This document shows, piece by piece, positions 34,438-38,446 of a stretch of DNA of 38,446 nucleotides. The number at the start of each line of letters is the position of its first letter. Position 1 is the stretch's first letter. A model generated the notes under the pieces. The model did no database searches and was not told the origin of the DNA. It was given only the letters and a program-made list of their open reading frames with translations. Origin of the DNA: Lachnospiraceae bacterium (GTDB lineage: Bacteria > Bacillota > Clostridia > Lachnospirales > Lachnospiraceae). The translations under genes were made by a program, and so were the position numbers. Location: assembly GCA_028693705.1 (NCBI GenBank), contig JAQUUX010000024.1, positions 1 to 38,446 of the forward strand. Reading direction: 5' to 3'.

Positions 34438-34971
34438 ATGGAGCAATTTAACTTAACAGTCACAAAAGACAGGGACAGGGTTTATGAAATACTTGGAGAT
34501 TTGATGAATGCAGACAAGGAGTTTCAGATCATGATCACTGTACCTTCTGCAACCAGACAAAAGAGTACAACAGAGGTATCGGTACAAAATGAGATAGAGA
34601 CCAGACTTCCTGAAACGAACAAAGATCTGGAAAAGGATGTGACTGAGATGATCCATGAAATCGGAGTACCGGCACACATAAAAGGATATTAGTATCTGCG
34701 TGAGGCGATTATGATGTCGGTAGAAGATATGGATAAGCTGAATTCCATTACAAAGGTATTGTATCCTACAATTGCAGTAAAATTTCAGACAACTCCCAGT
34801 CGTGTGGAACGGGCTATCAGACATGATATTGAGGTAGCCTGGTCCAGGGGCAGAATGGAAACCTTGAATAGTTTATTTGGGTATACGATTAACGGTGGAA
34901 AAGGAAAACCCACCAATTCTGAATTTATTGCATTGATAGCGGATAAAATTCGACTACAGTATCGAAATTAG
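34438..34971 (+). pseudogene. spo0A: broken sporulation master regulator Spo0A (receiver deleted, in-frame TAG)
   Basis: Spo0A is the phosphorelay response regulator that starts sporulation, about 267 aa in B. subtilis. One frame runs from 34438 to 34971 with a single internal TAG at 34690-34692. The first 32 or so codons resemble the start of the receiver, but its acidic pair reads Lys-Asp. The rest of the receiver, including the phospho-Asp and the conserved Lys-Pro, is missing (about 85-90 codons), and a linker follows. The DNA-binding domain begins EMIHEIGVPAHIKGY, meets TAG where relatives have Leu, then continues [32 protein letters not shown] and [17 protein letters not shown] to the normal end. 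One base change (TTG or TTA to TAG) would explain the stop. Position after spoIVB is canonical. Confidence 0.93.
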
Positions 34972-34973
34972 GC

Positions 34974-35002
34974 TTTTAAAGGTCTCCCCCATGATGTATA
35001 AT
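34974..35002 (+). promoter_or_regulatory. promoter candidate of glgA
   Basis: A perfect TATAAT (34997-35002) with a weak TTTTAA -35 (34974-34979) at 17-base spacing, right after the spo0A remnant. The leader would be about 20 bases. Confidence 0.45.
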
Positions 35003-35027
35003 AAATGCAAGATCTGGAGGACTTAGA

Positions 35028-36476
35028 ATGAAAAATGTTTTATTTGTTGCATCAGAGGGAGTACCTTTTATTAAAACAGGTGGATTGGCAGATGTTGTAG
35101 GTTCGTTGCCTAAATGCATTGACAAAAGATATTTTGATGTAAGGGTTATCATTCCAAAATATACCTGCATGAAACAGGAATGGAAGGATAAGCTGACCTT
35201 CAAGACTAGCTTTTATATGGATTTTCATTGGAAAAATGAATATGTGGGGATACTGGAAGCAGAGGTAGACGGAGTCAAATATTATTTTATTGATAATGAA
35301 ATGTATTTTGGCGGATTTAAACCATATGGAAGTGATACATTATTTGAAATAGAAAAATTTGCTTTTTTCTCAAAAGCTGTTTTATCGGCACTTCCTTTGT
35401 TGGATTTTAAACCTGACATTATTCATTGTCATGACTGGCAGACAGGATTGGTACCGGTATATTTACAGGAGAGATTCCAGGGAAATGATTTCTTTCATGG
35501 TATCAGAACTGTGATGACCATACATAACCTGAAATTCCAGGGAAAATGGGATACAAAGTCGATCAGGGATATTACAGGTCTGCCGGAATACTATTTTATG
35601 CCTGACAAACTGGAATGCTATAAAGATGCAAATTTGTTAAAAGGTGGTCTGGTATTTGCAGATGCAATTACTACTGTCTCGGAAACCTATGCGGAAGAAA
35701 TCAAAACTGATTTCTACGGAGAAGGACTGAATGGTCTTTTATGTGCCAGAGCAGGAGATCTGCGAGGCATTGTAAACGGCATTGATTATGATGATTTTAA
35801 TCCTGAAAAGGATACAATGATTACACATCATTATAATGCAATGAATTTCCGAAAAGAAAAGATCAAAAACAAGAGAGCATTACAGGAAGAATTGGGACTG
35901 GATAAAACAGATAAGACCATGATGATCGGTATTGTTTCCAGATTAACTGACCAAAAGGGATTGGATCTTGTTTCTTATATTATGGATGAATGGTGTGGCA
36001 CAGACAATATCCAACTGGTTGTACTGGGAACCGGTGATGAACAGTATGAAAATATGTTCCGTCATTATGACTGGAAATATCATGGTAAGGTTTCTGCTAA
36101 TATTTATTATTCAGAGGATCTTTCACATCGTGTGTACGCGGCATGTGATGCATTTTTGATGCCATCTTTGTTTGAACCCTGCGGACTCAGCCAGTTAATG
36201 GCACTTCGATATGGAACAGTTCCGATTGTCAGAGAAACCGGCGGATTGAAGGATACGGTGGAGCCCTATAATGAATATGAGAGTACAGGTACAGGCTTTA
36301 GCTTTGTAAATTATAATGCTCATGAGATGCTTTCATGCATTCGCTATGCAGAAAAAGTATATTATGAAAATAAGAGGGAATGGAATAAAATTGTAGACAG
36401 AGGCATGGGGACGGATTATTCCTGGCATGTATCTGCAATGAAATATCAGGAAATGTATGACTGGCTGATCGGATGA
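35028..36476 (+). CDS. glgA: glycogen synthase (ADP-glucose type)
   Basis: GlgA (482 aa), a GT5-family retaining glucosyltransferase that extends alpha-1,4-glucan from ADP-glucose. The N-terminal motif KTGGLADV (ADP-glucose binding, from residue 16) and HDWQTGLVPVYL are present. The C-terminal GT-B half has IVSRLTDQKGLDL and the catalytic region PSLFEPCGLSQLMALRYGTVPIVRETGGLKDTV. Length is normal. GGAGG ten bases before ATG 35028 is strong. No other glg genes are adjacent. Its stop codon lies in the loop of the terminator hairpin. Confidence 0.95.
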   Translation: MKNVLFVASEGVPFIKTGGLADVVGSLPKCIDKRYFDVRVIIPKYTCMKQEWKDKLTFKTSFYMDFHWKNEYVGILEAEVDGVKYYFIDNEMYFGGFKPYGSDTLFEIEKFAFFSKAVLSALPLLDFKPDIIHCHDWQTGLVPVYLQERFQGNDFFHGIRTVMTIHNLKFQGKWDTKSIRDITGLPEYYFMPDKLECYKDANLLKGGLVFADAITTVSETYAEEIKTDFYGEGLNGLLCARAGDLRGIVNGIDYDDFNPEKDTMITHHYNAMNFRKEKIKNKRALQEELGLDKTDKTMMIGIVSRLTDQKGLDLVSYIMDEWCGTDNIQLVVLGTGDEQYENMFRHYDWKYHGKVSANIYYSEDLSHRVYAACDAFLMPSLFEPCGLSQLMALRYGTVPIVRETGGLKDTVEPYNEYESTGTGFSFVNYNAHEMLSCIRYAEKVYYENKREWNKIVDRGMGTDYSWHVSAMKYQEMYDWLIG

Positions 36477-36491
36477 TCAGCCAGTTTTTTT
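36460..36491 (+). terminator. terminator of glgA, between convergent genes
   Basis: A perfect 11-bp stem ACTGGCTGATC (36460-36470) / GATCAGCCAGT (36475-36485) with a GGAT loop and seven T bases (36485-36491). It overlaps the last codons and the stop codon of glgA. It lies 3 bases beyond the 3' end of rqcH; read from the minus strand it lacks a T-run, so it mainly serves glgA. Confidence 0.9.
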
Positions 36492-36493
36492 AG

Positions 36494-38275
36494 CTAATTT
36501 TTGGAGTTGTCGGCAGGGGCAATACCTGTAATATCGGAATCGATCATCATGGAATAATTGGTATAGTAGACTACAAAACCGGGATTTGCACCACCAGGTT
36601 TTTTTACATTCTTTTTTTGCGTATAATCGATTTCAACTTTTTCCTGCTCACGCCCCTTGGAATAGTGGGCAGCAAGTCGACCGGCTTCCTCAAAGGTGCG
36701 ATCCGGCAGTTCTTCACCATTAGTTTTCACGATCACATGAGAACCGGGGAATTTCTTGGAATGAAACCACCAGTCATTGCCTGTAGCAAACTTAAAGGTA
36801 AGCTCATCATTTTGATAATTATTTTTTCCAACATATATATCGAAACCGTCACTGCTCACATAATGAAACGGTTTGCTGGTGATCTTGGCTTTTTTGCCAC
36901 CACCTTTTCTGCGGATATATCCGGCCTCTATCATTTCCTCTTTGATCTGTACCAGATCCTCTTCGCCGGCAGCGATGTCTAAGGCATTACTGATAGATTC
37001 CAAATGATCAATTTCGCTTTTGACTTCTTTGGTCAATTCTGATAAAGCTTCAAAAGTTCTTTTCAGTTTATTATATTTATCAAAGTATTTTTTTGCATTT
37101 TCGGTAGCAGTCAGAGTTGGATCTAAAGGAATCGTTAGATTTTCATTGGTATAATAGTTCAGCGCGGTCAGGGATTTATCACCTAAAGCGGCAGTGTAGC
37201 CATAGGTATGGAGTAATTCGCCATAAACCTTGAATTTGTCTCGCTTTTCGGTATCTTTCATCTGCTGACACTGAAGGTCGTATTTTTTTACATTACGTTC
37301 TAATGCAGTTTGCACTATTTTCCTAAGATCTACAGATTTCTGGCGAATTCTGGTGTATGCATTTCGTTCGGCATAATACTGTTCCAGTAGACGTGAGATG
37401 GAAGAATACTCAACTGATTCATCAGCGGCATACATGGTAAGAGGAAGAGCAGCATACTCCACAGGCTTTCCGCATTCATAGACGATACGGGGCGCAAACT
37501 GCTTTTCTTTTACACGGGTCATACAGTTGGAAAAAGTCTGATAAAGAGATGCCCATTCTCTGCTATCTAAAGTAGTGGCAGGGCGATCTGCATCCAGGGC
37601 ACATTCCGCACAAAGTTCATTGGCAATGACAGGTGATAAACCGGTGTAAGTACTGTAGATTGCTTTATAAACAGGAATTGCTTTAGCTGAAAGCGTGGCT
37701 TGGAATGAATCCGGATCAGTATCCAGAGGGTTCACTTTATTTTGCGTTTCAGGGATGAAATAAGGACGTCCCGGCAAAACCTCACGGACAGAGCTGACCA
37801 TACCTGAAATATGTTTAATACTGTCGATGATCATTCTTTTATCATCACAGAAAATAATATTACTGTGTTTACCCATTAATTCTATGATCAGGGATTTCTG
37901 ACAGAGATCTCCCATTTCATCCAGATGTTCAATGTCAAATTGGATGCACCGTTCTAATCCGGGCTGGGAAATGGCAATAATACGTCCGTTCTGGATATGT
38001 TTACGAAGCAGCATACAAAAATTAGGTGCTGTCATAGGACTTGTCTTATTGGAACCGGTCAGGTAAGCCAATGGAAGAGATGCATCTGCTGATAATAACA
38101 ATCGGTACTGGCTGTTGGAAGCGTAAAGGGGATGAGTTTCATCCGCCAGGTTGTTTTTTATTGTTAAAAGCAGTTCGTCCGGCTCAGGCTGGGCTATTTT
38201 GTAAAGTCGTCCGCCTAAGAGTGTCTGGTTAAATTCTGTTACAATATTGGAAATGGTTATACCATCAAAAGCCAT
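36494..38275 (-). CDS. rqcH: RqcH / NFACT family ribosome quality-control protein
   Basis: RqcH (593 aa), the bacterial Rqc2/NEMF homologue, binds stalled 50S-nascent chain complexes and recruits tRNA-Ala to add C-terminal alanine tails that mark the chain for degradation. An NFACT-N domain opens the protein (MAFDGITISNIVTEFNQTLLGGRLYKI), followed by helix-hairpin-helix and long coiled-coil regions. The C-terminal NFACT-R domain has SSDGFDIYVGKNNYQND, WWFHSKKFPGSHVIVK and HYSKGREQEKVEIDYTQKKNVKKPGGANPG. AAAGGAG lies about ten bases before the ATG. It was earlier annotated as a fibronectin-binding protein, which is misleading. Monocistronic and convergent with glgA. Confidence 0.94.
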   Translation of the reverse strand: MAFDGITISNIVTEFNQTLLGGRLYKIAQPEPDELLLTIKNNLADETHPLYASNSQYRLLLSADASLPLAYLTGSNKTSPMTAPNFCMLLRKHIQNGRIIAISQPGLERCIQFDIEHLDEMGDLCQKSLIIELMGKHSNIIFCDDKRMIIDSIKHISGMVSSVREVLPGRPYFIPETQNKVNPLDTDPDSFQATLSAKAIPVYKAIYSTYTGLSPVIANELCAECALDADRPATTLDSREWASLYQTFSNCMTRVKEKQFAPRIVYECGKPVEYAALPLTMYAADESVEYSSISRLLEQYYAERNAYTRIRQKSVDLRKIVQTALERNVKKYDLQCQQMKDTEKRDKFKVYGELLHTYGYTAALGDKSLTALNYYTNENLTIPLDPTLTATENAKKYFDKYNKLKRTFEALSELTKEVKSEIDHLESISNALDIAAGEEDLVQIKEEMIEAGYIRRKGGGKKAKITSKPFHYVSSDGFDIYVGKNNYQNDELTFKFATGNDWWFHSKKFPGSHVIVKTNGEELPDRTFEEAGRLAAHYSKGREQEKVEIDYTQKKNVKKPGGANPGFVVYYTNYSMMIDSDITGIAPADNSKN

Positions 38276-38305
38276 TGGAAAATTACTCCTTTAATTTTTT
38301 CTATT

Positions 38306-38314
38306 ATTATAACA
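38306..38314 (-). promoter_or_regulatory. extended -10 promoter of rqcH
   Basis: Read on the minus strand, TGTTATAAT: a perfect TATAAT (38311 down to 38306) with a TG extension. No good -35 is seen at 16-18 bases. It is about 30 bases upstream of the start codon. Confidence 0.55.
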
Positions 38315-38446
38315 CATGGATTCTTGAGTTTCCGCAAAATGTTATTTCAAAATGATTAACTTCTCCTAAAGTGTCAATCCGTCAGTTTTCTGAATGATGA
38401 TGAGTGACGTTGAACAGAGTAGAGACACTTAAATAAGCCCCGCTGG
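38315..38446. other. non-coding right edge
   Basis: I see no reading frame with a credible ribosome binding site here. A 7-bp inverted repeat (AAGTGTC 38369-38375 and GACACTT 38424-38430) and a minus-strand TTGACA-like hexamer are present but unexplained. The window ends before any upstream gene. Confidence 0.5.

Noticed and set aside
34690-34692. TAG decoded as an amino acid (pyrrolysine-type or suppressor readthrough) in spo0A
   Set aside because: TAG is an ordinary stop in this window (the MCP gene, infB, nrnA, spoIIIAA, spoIIIAD, ispA and the real end of spo0A use it), and readthrough would still give a protein without a receiver domain.
34711-34971. An 86-aa free-standing Spo0A_C-domain gene
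   Set aside because: The same frame runs upstream through the TAG into the preceding conserved helices and the Spo0A N-terminus, so it is the tail of a pseudogene and not an independent small regulator. Possible re-initiation is kept as a finding.
38369-38430. Operator from the AAGTGTC/GACACTT inverted repeat upstream of rqcH
   Set aside because: A 7-bp repeat with about 48 bases between arms occurs easily by chance, and it is far from the -10.

Overview
The window is a chromosomal segment of a low-to-mid GC Gram-positive anaerobe, most likely a Lachnospiraceae-type member of the Clostridia. The evidence is the gene order (rimP-nusA-rnpM-ylxQ-infB-rbfA-nrnA-truB-ribF; rpsO-pnp; spoIIIA; asp23-nusB-xseAB-ispA-dxs-tlyA-nadK-argR-recN-spoIVB-spo0A), strong AGGAGG ribosome binding sites, sigma-A promoters with TATAAT boxes, and a set of endospore genes. 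The family assignment is inference from synteny and protein style. There is no insertion sequence, phage, CRISPR array, tRNA or rRNA, and no gene-free stretch exceeds 300 bases.

Layout. Bases 1-1777 hold a methyl-accepting chemotaxis protein with its own promoter. Bases 1816-10706 form one long translation/RNA operon, from an extended -10 promoter to a strong terminator overlapping the end of ribF. A consensus promoter then drives a secreted SH3-NlpC/P60 hydrolase. rpsO and pnp follow, each behind a structured leader. Bases 14790-19593 are the eight-gene spoIIIA operon. Three housekeeping genes (deoB, prfC, a transglutaminase-like lipoprotein) lie between spoIIIAH and asp23. From asp23 a long cluster runs through nusB, exonuclease VII, isoprenoid genes, tlyA, nadK, argR and recN to spoIVB and what remains of spo0A. 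glgA (+) and rqcH (-) converge at the right end.

Main finding. Sporulation genes are present, but two essential ones are broken. spo0A has lost most of its receiver domain, including the phospho-acceptor aspartate, and has an in-frame TAG inside the conserved DNA-binding domain; the reading frame resumes after the stop and continues to the normal C-terminus. spoIIIAE has lost about 75-90 codons with a frameshift, and its C-terminal helix survives in another frame; it also seems to lack the signal peptide usual in its family. The other seven spoIIIA genes and spoIVB remain open, with Walker motifs and the SpoIVB catalytic triad in place. This looks like a lineage that lost sporulation recently and is eroding the pathway gene by gene, while the housekeeping genes around them look sound.

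Other points of interest are an IF2 with an enormous N-terminal arm (Asn-rich segment plus a tandem [10 protein letters not shown] repeat), a long imperfect stem-loop in the pnp leader, an rpsO leader with two competing stems, and a hairpin with a direct repeat in the promoter/leader of the rimP-nusA-infB operon.
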